NCBI GenBank assembly: GCA_050633705.1
Contig: JBOEGZ010000008.1
Location: forward strand, 20,176 to 84,175
Length of the DNA: 64,000 bases
DNA from: JAJFHI01 sp050633705
GTDB taxonomy: Bacteria; Pseudomonadota; Alphaproteobacteria; Rhizobiales; Hyphomicrobiaceae
Direction: 5' to 3'
The notes beneath the pieces were generated by a model that saw only the letters and a program-made list of their open reading frames with translations, did no database searches and had not been told where the DNA came from. Both the position numbers and the translations under genes were made by a program. Within the stretch, counting starts at the first letter, position 1. Each line of letters opens with the position of its first letter. Positions 45,921 to 55,061 of the stretch are shown in pieces.

Positions 45921-46370
45921 ATGAGGCTTTCCATCTACCAGCCCGATATTCCACAGAATACCGGGACCATTCTTCGGATGTCTGCGTGCCTTGGCGTACC
46001 GGTTGATGTGATCGGTCCGGCAGGATTTGATTTGTCAGATCGCGCACTGCGACGTTCGGCCATGGACTATCTGGCTCTGACAGATTTGACCCGACACCTA
46101 AGTTGGGATCATTTTCGCGAACGTATGATCCAAGAGGGGCGAAGAATCGTCTTGCTGACGACGGCGGCTGACACGAGCTACACGGCATTTGATTTTCGCG
46201 ATTCGGACTGTCTGTTGCTTGGCCGAGAGAGTGCGGGCGTGCCAGACAGCGTGCATCGACAGGTGGATGCGTCCGTTAAAATTCAAATGCAGCCTGGTTT
46301 GCGCTCGCTCAATATAGCCGTGGCGGCGGCCATGGTGTTGGGTGAGGGGCTGAGGCAGACCCGGTGGTGA
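45921..46370 (+). CDS. trmL: tRNA (cytidine(34)-2'-O)-methyltransferase
   Basis: A 149-residue SPOUT-fold enzyme methylating the wobble ribose of tRNA-Leu isoacceptors using SAM. Begins with the family N-terminus MRLSIYQPDIPQNTGTILR, then CLLLGRESAGVPD and the knotted C-terminal SLNIAVAAAMVLGE. The frame is open to 45711, but that upstream part is not homologous. Neighbour of petABC in other Hyphomicrobiales too. Confidence 0.93.
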   Translation: MRLSIYQPDIPQNTGTILRMSACLGVPVDVIGPAGFDLSDRALRRSAMDYLALTDLTRHLSWDHFRERMIQEGRRIVLLTTAADTSYTAFDFRDSDCLLLGRESAGVPDSVHRQVDASVKIQMQPGLRSLNIAVAAAMVLGEGLRQTRW

Positions 46371-46427
46371 AGAAAGACGACCCAACCGACGCATCTCAAT
46401 TGACGAGGCTGCCTCCTGGGGCGGGCC

Positions 46428-48296
46428 CTAGGCCGCCGCCTCTGATTGGGCCAGAAAACCACCTGACTGACGCGCCCACAGGCTTGCATACAATCCCTCG
46501 CGTTTCAGGAGTTCCTCATGGCTGCCGTCTTCGACAATCGCGCCACGGTCCATGATGATGAGACGGTCCATCGCGGCAATTGTCGAAAGCCTGTGGGCGA
46601 TTGCGATGACGGTTTTGCCATCCATGAGATTGACCAACTGGTCTTGTATGGCGGCTTCAACTTCACTGTCCAATGCGCTTGTTGCTTCATCCAACACAAG
46701 TATTGGTGCGTTTTTCAACAGCACACGGGCGATTGCAATGCGTTGGCGTTGTCCGCCAGAAAGCTTGACCCCACGTTCACCGACATGTGCATCATAACCT
46801 TTGCGCTCCTGAAGATCCTCAAGCCCTAAAATAAAATCGTGTGCTTCAGCGCGCTTGGCAGCAGCAATCATCGAGCTGTCATCTGCGTCAGGGCGACCGT
46901 AGATGATGTTGTCGCGGACAGAGCGATGCAGCAGGCTGGTATCTTGCGTGACCATGCCAATGGCTGAACGTAGGCTCTCCTGCGTAACCTTGGAGATATC
47001 CTGGCCGTCGATTGTGATTTCCCCGTCTTCGAGATCATAAAATCTTAGCAGGACATTGACGAGTGTCGATTTTCCAGCACCCGACGGGCCAACGATGCCA
47101 ACTTTTTCACCAGGCTTGATGCGCAGCGAAAGTCCGTTGATAATCGCATCGGTTTCATCATTGCGATGGCGGCCGTAGTTAAAGCAAATATTTTTGTAAT
47201 GAATATCTCCATCGCTAACCTGCAATTGCCTAGCATCTGGTGCATCGACGACCTTTTGTTCGCGCGCTATTCCTTTGATGCCGTCTTTGACGACACCGAT
47301 GTTTTCAAACAGACTTGCAACTTCCCACATGATCCAGTGCGACATACCTTGGATTCGAAGGACCAGCCCGACGGACAGCGCGATCGCACCTGTTGTGACA
47401 GCCTCGAGAGACCACAAGTAGATGGCAAGCCCGGCGACCGAGAACAATAAGAACGCGTTGAGCGTATTCAAGGCAACTGTTAGGAGCGTTGCCAGACGCA
47501 TTTGGCGATAAGCGGTATCGAGGAATACCTCCATGCTTTTCTTGGCATAGACATCTTCGCGATCTGCATGGGCAAACATTTTTATGGTTGCAATGTTGGT
47601 ATAACTATCAACGATGCGTCCTGTCATAACCGAACGCGCGTCGGCTTGTTCCGCCGAAATAGCCCCGAGACGCGGAATAAAATACCGCATGGCCAATAGG
47701 TAGCCTGCAAACCAGATCAGCATTGGAGCGGCAAGGCGCCAGTCGGCAGCGGCAAACACAATGACGCCGCCCGTGAAGTAAACGCCAACGTATACCAAGA
47801 CTTCGGCAACATTCATGACGGCTTCGCGCAACGACACCGACGTCTGCATGACTTTGGCAGAGACACGTCCAGCAAAGTCGTTTTGGAAATACTCCATTGA
47901 CTGACGCAGAACATAGCGATGGGCTTGCCAACGTGTTCGCATCGCAAAGTTTGCGATCATGCCTTGATGGATGACGGATTCATAAAAGAACTTCAAAACC
48001 GGAATGATGATGAGAACGACAACGGACATTGCGACAATGAAGGTGGCGTGATCGCGCCAAAATGTTTCGCGGTTGGCGTTGGCCAACCAGTCGACGAGAT
48101 TACCGAGAAAGGAAAACAGGGAGACTTCAATCAGTGCGACAGTGGCCGCTAACACGGATGACGTTAGCAGCAGCGGCCAAAATGGACGTGCGTAATGGAC
48201 GATAAACTGCCAGAAATCAGATGGCGGCATCGTTGCCGTTTGGGTTGGAAACGGATCTTGGCGTGTTTCGAGCCAACGGAAATACCGGGCAAGCAT
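46428..48296 (-). CDS. ABC transporter ATP-binding/permease protein (exporter, MsbA-like)
   Basis: A 622-residue half-transporter. Residues about 40–330 hold six membrane helices (type IV exporter fold). The nucleotide-binding domain runs from about 370 to 610. Walker A is GPSGAGKST, the Q-loop TQDTSLL, the signature LSGGQRQRIAIARVLL, Walker B ILVLDEATSALDS and the H-loop AHRLST. It likely works as a homodimer exporting a lipid or hydrophobic compound; substrate unknown. It converges with trmL and is divergent from hemF. Confidence 0.94.
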   Translation of the reverse strand: MLARYFRWLETRQDPFPTQTATMPPSDFWQFIVHYARPFWPLLLTSSVLAATVALIEVSLFSFLGNLVDWLANANRETFWRDHATFIVAMSVVVLIIIPVLKFFYESVIHQGMIANFAMRTRWQAHRYVLRQSMEYFQNDFAGRVSAKVMQTSVSLREAVMNVAEVLVYVGVYFTGGVIVFAAADWRLAAPMLIWFAGYLLAMRYFIPRLGAISAEQADARSVMTGRIVDSYTNIATIKMFAHADREDVYAKKSMEVFLDTAYRQMRLATLLTVALNTLNAFLLFSVAGLAIYLWSLEAVTTGAIALSVGLVLRIQGMSHWIMWEVASLFENIGVVKDGIKGIAREQKVVDAPDARQLQVSDGDIHYKNICFNYGRHRNDETDAIINGLSLRIKPGEKVGIVGPSGAGKSTLVNVLLRFYDLEDGEITIDGQDISKVTQESLRSAIGMVTQDTSLLHRSVRDNIIYGRPDADDSSMIAAAKRAEAHDFILGLEDLQERKGYDAHVGERGVKLSGGQRQRIAIARVLLKNAPILVLDEATSALDSEVEAAIQDQLVNLMDGKTVIAIAHRLSTIAAMDRLIIMDRGAIVEDGSHEELLKREGLYASLWARQSGGFLAQSEAAA

Positions 48297-48625
48297 GGCG
48301 TAACCTCAAAAGCGTTGCGCGCGCGTTGATGAAAATAAACTCAAATCGAATAATTAAGCTCATGTATACGAGATATCGGGAGCTAATATGTTCGCATTAT
48401 GTAGCCGTATTCTCCACACCTGAGTGTCGATTCAAATTTCTGAAGGAGCGATCAGGACCGCGCAAACGGACGGGGCAAAACGGATGGGGGCGAACAGGTG
48501 CAGCGATCCCCCTGTGGCAATTCGCACCAGCGGCCAATCCGACCTTGAACAGAACTGTTCCTGACAGCGACACCCTATTCAATTAGAGTTGAAGCGTGGA
48601 AACTTCAAGAATCTGGCAGCCCGTG
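48297..48625. other. Divergent gap of about 330 nt between the ABC exporter and hemF
   Basis: No gene recognised. The left part is AT-rich with several TATA-like words. A G-run near 48485 and a C-run near 48508 are mutually complementary and could form a stem. It must hold the promoters of both flanking genes. Confidence 0.45.
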
Positions 48626-49561
48626 ATGACCAAAACAATAGAGACGCCTGCAAATCCTGAATTGCCAAGCCAATTGCCTGAATGGAAAGAGTCCGCGCGC
48701 CTCTGGTTTCAAGAGCTGCGTGACCAAATTTGCCTTGCATTCGAGACGCTCGAAGACGAATTGCCGACAGATTGCACTTTTGGCGACCAACAAGCCGGCC
48801 GTTTTGTACAAACTCCGTGGGATCGCACCGACCACTCTGGCGCCAAAGGTGGTGGCGGCGTTATGAGCTTGATGACCGGACGGGTGTTTGAAAAAGTTGG
48901 CGTTCATACATCAACGGTTCATGGTGAATTTGCTCCAGAATTCAGAGGACAAATCCCAGGCGCTGATGAGGACCCTCGCTTTTGGGCTTCTGGAATCTCA
49001 CTCATCGCCCACATGCAAAACCCACATGTTCCAGCAGTTCATATGAACACACGGATGGTTGTTACAAGCAAATGGTGGCTTGGAGGTGGGGGCGATTTAA
49101 CTCCGGTCCTTGATCAGCGCCGCACGCAGACAGATCCCGACACCAAAACATTTCATAAGGCTTTCGAATTTGCTTGCAACGATCATGCGATTGCCGATTA
49201 TCCGCGTTATAAAGAGTGGTGTGATGAGTATTTTTATCTGCCTCATCGCGACGAACCCCGCGGCGTTGGTGGGATCTTCTATGACTATCTAACACCCGGT
49301 AAAGAAGAGGGTGGATTTGATGCCGGCCTGGCATTTACGAAGGATGTTGGCCGGGCATTTTTAGACGTTTACCCGCAACTCGTGCGGCGCAACTTTACAA
49401 AACCTTGGAGCGACGCTGAGCGCCAAGAACAACTCATTCGTCGCGGCCGCTACGTTGAGTTTAATCTGCTCTATGACCGTGGCACGATCTTCGGATTGAA
49501 AACCGGTGGCAATGTCAACTCGATCCTGTCATCCATGCCACCAGTTGTGAAATGGCCTTAA
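48626..49561 (+). CDS. hemF: Oxygen-dependent coproporphyrinogen III oxidase
   Basis: A 311-residue cytosolic enzyme of haem synthesis that decarboxylates coproporphyrinogen III to protoporphyrinogen IX using O2. Family segments are GRVFEKVGVHTSTVHGEF, HMNTRMVVTSKWWLGGGGDLTP, RGVGGIFYDY and the C-terminal RYVEFNLLYDRGT. The ATG at 48626 gives the normal length; a GTG at 48596 is in frame. The gene supports aerobic growth and haem supply for the nearby cytochromes. Confidence 0.96.
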   Translation: MTKTIETPANPELPSQLPEWKESARLWFQELRDQICLAFETLEDELPTDCTFGDQQAGRFVQTPWDRTDHSGAKGGGGVMSLMTGRVFEKVGVHTSTVHGEFAPEFRGQIPGADEDPRFWASGISLIAHMQNPHVPAVHMNTRMVVTSKWWLGGGGDLTPVLDQRRTQTDPDTKTFHKAFEFACNDHAIADYPRYKEWCDEYFYLPHRDEPRGVGGIFYDYLTPGKEEGGFDAGLAFTKDVGRAFLDVYPQLVRRNFTKPWSDAERQEQLIRRGRYVEFNLLYDRGTIFGLKTGGNVNSILSSMPPVVKWP

Positions 49562-49623
49562 CGGCAAAATGGCTGCAACTGGGATAAAGTAAGCATTAAG
49601 TTCAAAACTTGAGCGTTTTCGAC

Positions 49624-50880
49624 TTAGCGCGAAGCGCTGCGCTCGCGTTTGACTTCATCGAACACTGCGAAAAATTCCTTGGAGCCTTTGTTACGCACAT
49701 TATAGTTCATTCGTTCTTCGAGGGCTGCCAGCAGGCCTGCAGCCGTGCGCCCACGAACAATCGAGTTTCGACTATAACCCAGGCGTGAGAAGAAGTTTGT
49801 TGTTGGCATGCGGCGGCCAATTGGTGTCATCATCTCGATACCGGTTCCGGGTCCAGCAAGGTTCATCAGCTCCAACTCAGAGCTGGTCAGGCTGTTGCGA
49901 CCAAATTTTGCAGCGAAATTGCGCAAGCCTTTGAGTTTGATGACTTGCATCCAAGGTCCGACGTCGCCGTCGAGGTTGAGCGCGTGGATTCCACGCCCAC
50001 GTGTTGTTTTTGCAAAAGCGACATGGCGTGACCAGCGATCCGGCAGGCGACGCACAGTCCTGTACATGGCTTTCAACCCCTTAAGCTTGCGTGTAATTCC
50101 AGCGCGCCGAGAAGTGCTGAGATTTGGGTTTCGTGCCGCACGTTCCAATCGAGAAATAAAACTGGCGCCATGTTTTCGCAGTTCGTTGATGGAATTTGCG
50201 TGCAACAATTGCGCATAGCCAAGAGCTGAAGAAATGGGGCGTCCTTTTTTTGTGATTGGGTGAATGCCGGCTTGCATATCGGCGGTGCCATTGCCTCCCG
50301 TCTCCAAAGCGTAGACACGGACCACTTGTGATTTGGTCAGACCGAGACGCAACGCTTCTCTGGCATATCGGCGTTTGAATTCACGCTCAGGAATGCGTTC
50401 CGGTACAAACCCGTAGTATTTTTTGGCAGAGGCCAGGAAGTCTGCGACACCAGCCAATTGGCGTCGTTTTCTGGGCTTGGTCTTTTTTTCACGTGCCTGA
50501 TGTGCCACCCATTTCCGTTGGAGTGATTTGCTAAGGCTTGGTCCTTTGTATTTGGGTGGGAGCGAACGCACGTAATCGGCGGAGCTGTAACGCGATCTTT
50601 TTTTGCGCCGTCGGGCCTTGCGTTTTGCGTTGACCTTACCCCAATAAGCATCAAGATCGGCATTAAAGAATGTTCTGGCGGCGAGATAGGCATCGAACTG
50701 TTTTCGCTCCGACAACGATAATGTGGATCGAAAGCCATCAACGTTGCGAGCGAGGGATTGTTGTGGTGCCACGAAAATGAAAATTGCCAAAATGGCAAAA
50801 AACAACGGGCTCAATCGCCCCTTTTGCGTTACGACACTGCGGCTTGTTGTGCGTTCTATATTTTGGCGTTCATCCTGCAT
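49624..50880 (-). CDS. Exported basic protein with lysozyme-like (transglycosylase) segment
   Basis: A 418-residue protein of unassigned function. An N-terminal hydrophobic segment (residues about 26–44) is a signal or anchor. Residues about 80–145 are very rich in Arg and Lys (RKARRRKKR and KKTKPRKRRQ). The middle holds a pattern like the lytic-transglycosylase core: a Glu in RVYALETGGNG, then SSALGYAQLLHANS (compare G-Y-x-Q) with Leu/Arg-rich helices after it. This suggests peptidoglycan binding or cleavage, but the match is short. It converges with hemF. Confidence 0.6.
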   Translation of the reverse strand: MQDERQNIERTTSRSVVTQKGRLSPLFFAILAIFIFVAPQQSLARNVDGFRSTLSLSERKQFDAYLAARTFFNADLDAYWGKVNAKRKARRRKKRSRYSSADYVRSLPPKYKGPSLSKSLQRKWVAHQAREKKTKPRKRRQLAGVADFLASAKKYYGFVPERIPEREFKRRYAREALRLGLTKSQVVRVYALETGGNGTADMQAGIHPITKKGRPISSALGYAQLLHANSINELRKHGASFISRLERAARNPNLSTSRRAGITRKLKGLKAMYRTVRRLPDRWSRHVAFAKTTRGRGIHALNLDGDVGPWMQVIKLKGLRNFAAKFGRNSLTSSELELMNLAGPGTGIEMMTPIGRRMPTTNFFSRLGYSRNSIVRGRTAAGLLAALEERMNYNVRNKGSKEFFAVFDEVKRERSASR

Positions 50881-51226
50881 TTGGGACAGTCCCTTTTGAG
50901 TGACGGATCATAGGCCACGCACTGTGTAACTTTTATCTGAGTCGGCTCTTATACGTTGAACAGATGTTGTGCTAAAAATGGGGCAAACGGTTCGCGAACG
51001 GTTTGAAATTGGTGCATTAAGTGCCTTGGTTTTGGCCGGGCTGCGCGAAATTGATAAGGTTCACCGGGCTCACTTCGGGAATTAACGCCAACATTAGCTG
51101 CAATCTTATCGTTCCTTCGCCATCTTTGCGCGCTGGGGCATTTAATCTTCTGGGGCCCTTTTAATCTTCTGGCCTCGGTATAATGGTAATTATCGACATT
51201 TTTTTTTGTGCCATGGGGCATCTTTC
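50881..51226. other. Divergent gap of about 345 nt with a repeat-flanked promoter
   Basis: No gene. The right part contains two direct copies of TTTAATCTTCTGG (51141–51153 and 51160–51172, 19-bp period) followed by TATAAT at 51179–51184; see the separate entry. The left part must hold the promoter of the leftward lysozyme-like gene. Confidence 0.5.
51141..51184 (+). promoter_or_regulatory. Direct-repeat operator and TATAAT promoter of the nudix–DUF6111–cca operon
   Basis: Two identical 13-bp direct repeats 19 bp apart lie immediately upstream of a perfect minus-10 hexamer TATAAT (51179–51184), while the minus-35 position is poor (CCCTTT). That arrangement is typical of promoters that need an activator binding at or overlapping the minus-35 region. 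The transcription start would be about 35–40 nt before the GTG at 51227. Confidence 0.5.
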
Positions 51227-51886
51227 GTGACGACGACTTTAGATTTAACGGCCACAGAATTCAGATCGCTTGCCAAGGCGCGTTTGTCTCCAGAGCCAGG
51301 TTACGTCCCGCCTGGGACCGCTATTTCACCGAGTGACTTCGATCTTAATCCAAGCCTGCGTCAAGATTTGATCATCGAGGGTGGCAAGAAACCTTTGCGG
51401 GCGGCCGCGGTGTTGGTGCCCGTGATCAAGCGCGATGAATTGATGGTCCTGTTAACGCTTCGCCCGCAAACCATGCCCTCACACGCTGGCCAGATCTCTT
51501 TTCCAGGCGGTAAGGTCGACGATAGCGATCGCGATGTCGTGGCCACAGCACTTCGCGAAGCACATGAAGAAATTGGATTGCCAACGACTGTGACTGAAAC
51601 TTTGGGGTTTCTCGATCCGTATGAGACCGTAACTGGATTTGAGGTCCATCCTGTTGTCGGGCTCATCGAGCACGAATTTGAACCTGTGGCGAACCCTGGT
51701 GAGGTTGCCGAAGTGTTCGAAGTGCCATTGTCGTTTCTTATGGATACAGCGAATCACTTGAAACATGAGAGGGTGTTTGAAGAGCAAACGCGATACTTCT
51801 ATGCCATGCCATATGGCCGCCACTATATTTGGGGCGCGACCGCAGGTATGCTGAGAAACATGCACCAGAGGCTTTTTTTGAAATGA
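51227..51886 (+). CDS. Nudix hydrolase, CoA pyrophosphatase (NudL) type
   Basis: A 219-residue hydrolase predicted to cleave CoA and its derivatives. A CoA-pyrophosphatase leader segment (LRAAAVLVPVI) precedes ISFPGGKVDD and the Nudix box ending in ALREAHEEIGLP at about residues 93–117; the first acidic position is Asp. The GTG at 51227 is the likely start. The TGA overlaps the ATG of the next gene by four nt (ATGA), so translation is coupled. Confidence 0.9.
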   Translation: MTTTLDLTATEFRSLAKARLSPEPGYVPPGTAISPSDFDLNPSLRQDLIIEGGKKPLRAAAVLVPVIKRDELMVLLTLRPQTMPSHAGQISFPGGKVDDSDRDVVATALREAHEEIGLPTTVTETLGFLDPYETVTGFEVHPVVGLIEHEFEPVANPGEVAEVFEVPLSFLMDTANHLKHERVFEEQTRYFYAMPYGRHYIWGATAGMLRNMHQRLFLK

Positions 51887-52167
51887 TCAGAATTGTTATT
51901 GAAAACCTGCTGCTTCTGTTGTTGCCAACATTGGTTTATTTCGCCTTCATTTACTTGACGCGCCGCAAATCTAAAACTGGCCGTGAGATCGTGAACGACG
52001 CACCATTGATGTGGTTATTTGCGGCGGGTGTGTTGTGTGCAATTACGGCTATTGCGTTTTTCATAGATACCAAAGATGGCGGTCCGGGTGGTCGCTATAT
52101 TCCAACCATCTATAAAGATGGCGAGCTCATTCCCGGGCGAATAGAGGAAAGTAAGCCAAGTGAATGA
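51883..52167 (+). CDS. DUF6111 family membrane protein
   Basis: A 94-residue protein of unknown function with two hydrophobic helices (residues about 4–24 and 43–63), then a short periplasmic or cytosolic tail with the conserved GGPGGRYIPT and GELIPGRIE. Recognised as the DUF6111 family, which sits between a Nudix gene and cca in many Hyphomicrobiales. Its ATG overlaps the Nudix stop codon. cca begins 40 nt later. Confidence 0.85.
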   Translation: MIRIVIENLLLLLLPTLVYFAFIYLTRRKSKTGREIVNDAPLMWLFAAGVLCAITAIAFFIDTKDGGPGGRYIPTIYKDGELIPGRIEESKPSE

Positions 52168-52206
52168 TGTGCGCCCCGATCAGCACCGAATTGGCGTAAA
52201 CCTAAG

Positions 52207-53475
52207 ATGTCGAATGTACCCTTTTCACCACCCAGCCGGGAACCGCAGAAAATTACGCCTGGTTGGCTGACAGATACAGCGACTCAGGCCGTTTTCAAGG
52301 CTTTGCAGGCGCATGGTCATCAGGTTCGTGCGGTTGGTGGTGCGCCGCGCAATACACTCGCGCGTACGCCTGTGACCGATATCGATTTGGCAACGACGGC
52401 AACACCCGACGAAACAATAGATGCCGCGAAGGCTGCTGGGCTCAGGTGCATACCAACGGGGCTCGCCCATGGAACGATTACAATCCTTTCGCAAAACAAA
52501 ACATTTGAAGTCACAACCCTCAGGCAAGATGTTTCAACGGATGGTCGCCGAGCGACAGTTGCGTTTACGGATGATTGGCAGCGCGACGCTTGCCGACGTG
52601 ACTTTACGATCAACGCAATTTATGTCGCGGCAGACGGAACAATTTTCGATCCTGTTGGCGGGGTGGCAGACTTGCGTCAATCGCGCGTGAGATTTATCGG
52701 CGAGCCCCAAGCCAGGATCCGCGAAGATTATTTGAGAATATTGCGTTTTTTCCGGTTCACGGGTCAGTTTGCTCAGGGCGCAATTGATGCCGGTGGTCTG
52801 GCGGCGTGTCAGGCAGAAAGAGAGGGGCTGCAAAACTTATCGGCCGAACGCGTTCGCAGTGAATTGTTGCGTTTGTTGGTGACGCCCAAAGCCACGCAGA
52901 TGGTCGAGGCAATGGCAGCGGCGGATCTATTTGCACAACTGTTGTCGCTGCCAATCCGGATTGATCACTTCAATAACCTCGTTGCGATTGAAGAAGTTCA
53001 GTCGTTAGAGCCGGATGGCTTGCGCCGGTTAGCATCTTTTGGCATTCGCGACGAACAAGATGCATCCAAATTGAGCCGAGAGCTGCGACTGTCGAATGAT
53101 GAAAAAGCACGCCTCTTGGCAATCGGCCGAAACCAGGCAACGCCGCCGCGTGGATGTCGAGAGGCAGATCTCCATTCCCGCTTGTATCGAATTGGTATCG
53201 AGGCTTATCGCGATAGTGAATTGTTGAATTGGGCGCGCTCGGGCGACGATCCGACAAGTGATTGGCGATTTCAGCGAGTTGATCTCGCTGACTATTGGGA
53301 GGTACCTGAGATGCCGGTATCGGGAAGCGACGTGTTGGCACTAGGTATGCCTGCGGGCCCTGAAGTTGGGAAGGTGTTATCGGCCCTTGAGCAGTGGTGG
53401 ATTGCAACAGGGTTTCCAGACGATGAGGCAATGGTTAACGCCAAACTCCGCGAACTCGTTCATAAAGATGACTAA
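52207..53475 (+). CDS. cca: CCA tRNA nucleotidyltransferase
   Basis: A 422-residue class II nucleotidyltransferase that adds or repairs the 3' CCA end of tRNAs. The nucleotidyl-transfer core shows VRAVGGAPRNTLAR, then the catalytic TDIDLATTA (D-x-D), the RRDFTINAI B-motif segment and the C-motif RIREDYLRILRFFRF. The GG motif is followed by A-P-R-N rather than the common V-R-D, as often seen in alphaproteobacteria. It is the third gene of the nudix–DUF6111–cca unit. Confidence 0.94.
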   Translation: MSNVPFSPPSREPQKITPGWLTDTATQAVFKALQAHGHQVRAVGGAPRNTLARTPVTDIDLATTATPDETIDAAKAAGLRCIPTGLAHGTITILSQNKTFEVTTLRQDVSTDGRRATVAFTDDWQRDACRRDFTINAIYVAADGTIFDPVGGVADLRQSRVRFIGEPQARIREDYLRILRFFRFTGQFAQGAIDAGGLAACQAEREGLQNLSAERVRSELLRLLVTPKATQMVEAMAAADLFAQLLSLPIRIDHFNNLVAIEEVQSLEPDGLRRLASFGIRDEQDASKLSRELRLSNDEKARLLAIGRNQATPPRGCREADLHSRLYRIGIEAYRDSELLNWARSGDDPTSDWRFQRVDLADYWEVPEMPVSGSDVLALGMPAGPEVGKVLSALEQWWIATGFPDDEAMVNAKLRELVHKDD

Positions 53476-53594
53476 TTTCTTAATCTGATCTTTCAAATGC
53501 GCTGGGATGGCCTTAGGGTTTTTCGAGCGTCAGGCTCGGTTCTTGCACAGTCTGGTGCATTGAATTCGTTAATATCAGTTGTGTTGAGCGTACT

Positions 53595-53867
53595 GTGACA
53601 GATCCCGATTATCAAAAAGACCTTGAAGAGGCGGCCGCCGCGATTGAAGCCGAGCGTCGCAGGGTCCACCGCTCCATGCAGGTGACCTATGCTGTATTCG
53701 CTCTCTTGTCGGTTGCAGCCGCCGTCCTGTTTCGTTTTTACTACGACTTAATCGGTGTCAGCGCTGCCGAAGGCGGAGCCATTGGCAGAAGTTTCCTCGT
53801 GCTCGCAACGGCTAATTTGCTTGTACTCGTTGTTTGGGAAAAGATCTGGCAACGCTCGGACCAATAG
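53595..53867 (+). CDS. Small two-TM membrane protein of unknown function
   Basis: A 90-residue protein. Residues 1–28 are charged and helical (YQKDLEEAAAAIEAERRR). Two hydrophobic helices follow, at about 29–49 and 62–80, and the C-terminus is short. No family recognised. The GTG at 53595 is the start, about 120 nt after cca. A strong terminator is 110 nt downstream. Confidence 0.65.
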   Translation: MTDPDYQKDLEEAAAAIEAERRRVHRSMQVTYAVFALLSVAAAVLFRFYYDLIGVSAAEGGAIGRSFLVLATANLLVLVVWEKIWQRSDQ

Positions 53868-53969
53868 ACGTCATTGTGAAGAATGGTGCGCGCCGCCATC
53901 TGATATCTGACAAAGCGGCTATTTGATCTGAAAAGACTTGTCCGCAATACAAATAAATTCAAAAAACAA

Positions 53970-54006
53970 AAAAATACCGCCAGGCTCAGCTCTGGCGGTT
54001 TTTTAT
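53970..54006. terminator. Bidirectional intrinsic terminator
   Basis: A perfect 8-bp stem ACCGCCAG (53976–53983) / CTGGCGGT (53992–53999) with an 8-nt loop is flanked by an A-run on the left and a T-run on the right. It serves the rightward small membrane protein gene and the leftward H-NS-like gene. Confidence 0.92.
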
Positions 54007-54166
54007 TTTATGAAATGAGATAACGTCTTGAGATATTTGCTGTCTGGATGTTTTGCGAATAACTGTCCGTCGTTTTGACGTCATCTCCAAATCGTCGTCT
54101 TTTGGGCAATAGATATTAAATGAGGGACGATAATGTGCGCTCTGTCAATATCGCCCAAGCAAACGG

Positions 54167-54586
54167 TCAGATTGCGAACTGTTCCATCGTTGCGCCCTTC
54201 TTGAGGCGAGAGACCAACCAATTTGGTTTGCGCCCGCGTCCCGTCCATGTCTCGGTCGGGTTGTCCGGGTTTTGAAACTTTGCGACAGATGTTGTTTTGG
54301 CTTTACCCTTGCCGCGTCCCTTACGTGGTCCGCCAACTAGTTCGTCAAGGTTAAAGCCTGATTCATCCGCGATTTCCTTCATCTTCTTCAAGACACTTGT
54401 GCGTTCGCGTAGTTGTGCATCATGGATTGCTTTTTGAACGCGCTTTTCCAGTTCAAGAAGCTCTTTTAAAGTCATGGAGTCGAGATTTGGCTCAGCTGCG
54501 CGCTTGGTCGCTGGCTTGGCTTTTGCCCTTGTCTTTGCCTTGGGTTTTGCTTTTGCCCGAGGCTTACGTTTTGCTGCGGATTTCAT
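54167..54586 (-). CDS. H-NS family nucleoid-associated protein with a Lys/Ala-rich tail
   Basis: A 139-residue DNA-binding protein. Residues about 2–30 are a Lys/Ala/Pro/Arg-rich tail like a eukaryotic H1 tail. Residues 35–75 are a coiled-coil oligomerisation region (LKELLELEKRVQKAIHDA). The C-terminal H-NS/HvrA DNA-binding domain (about 95–130) has NPDNPTETWTGRGRKPNWL with the core TGRGRKP loop. It likely silences or structures AT-rich DNA. The upstream gap of nearly 800 nt is AT-rich, consistent with autoregulation. Confidence 0.92.
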   Translation of the reverse strand: MKSAAKRKPRAKAKPKAKTRAKAKPATKRAAEPNLDSMTLKELLELEKRVQKAIHDAQLRERTSVLKKMKEIADESGFNLDELVGGPRKGRGKGKAKTTSVAKFQNPDNPTETWTGRGRKPNWLVSRLKKGATMEQFAI

Positions 54587-55061
54587 TCGATAAACGCCCT
54601 TTAAAAATACTCATCACCAATTCACACGCTTTCTTAACGTCCCGCAATAAGAAAATTGTTTTAAATGCGATTTGGTTATTCGATTAACAACAGAAATATT
54701 TGATAATCAATCGCCGTGTCTTAGTTAATGCGGCAAATCATGCCGGTGACATGCACACGATATTTATTCTCGGAAATAATAATTGATTGACAATTATTTG
54801 TGAAAGCAGATTTCGCTAATCGTATTTGGTGACATCGCGTGAGAGGAGCGCTTTGAATAAGCCAAGACCGTTTCATAAGCGTGAACCTCAGATGAACACA
54901 CCATTCAATCTTGATACATCTGCTAACAGATAGAGTGACACTACCCTGAAATCATCCCCGGCGTGATCCTGGGATGCAGTGCCCAGGGTCGCTGCATCCC
55001 ACCCCCTTTCCAAATATTATTTTGTTTCTTGGCAGATGAGTTTGGCACATGAACGTGGCAC
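54587..55061. other. AT-rich gap upstream of the H-NS-like gene
   Basis: About 475 nt without a gene. The first 250 nt are AT-rich with several TTAA and ATTAT words, fitting the promoter and possible self-binding region of the H-NS-like gene. A GC-rich hairpin at 54971–55000 is listed separately. Confidence 0.55.
54971..55000. repeat. GC-rich hairpin GGGATGCAG / CTGCATCCC
   Basis: A perfect 9-bp inverted repeat (54971–54979 and 54992–55000) with a 12-nt loop, inside an otherwise AT-rich gap and followed by C-rich, not T-rich, DNA. It is not a standard terminator. It could be the stem of a small RNA or a palindromic repeat unit. Confidence 0.5.
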
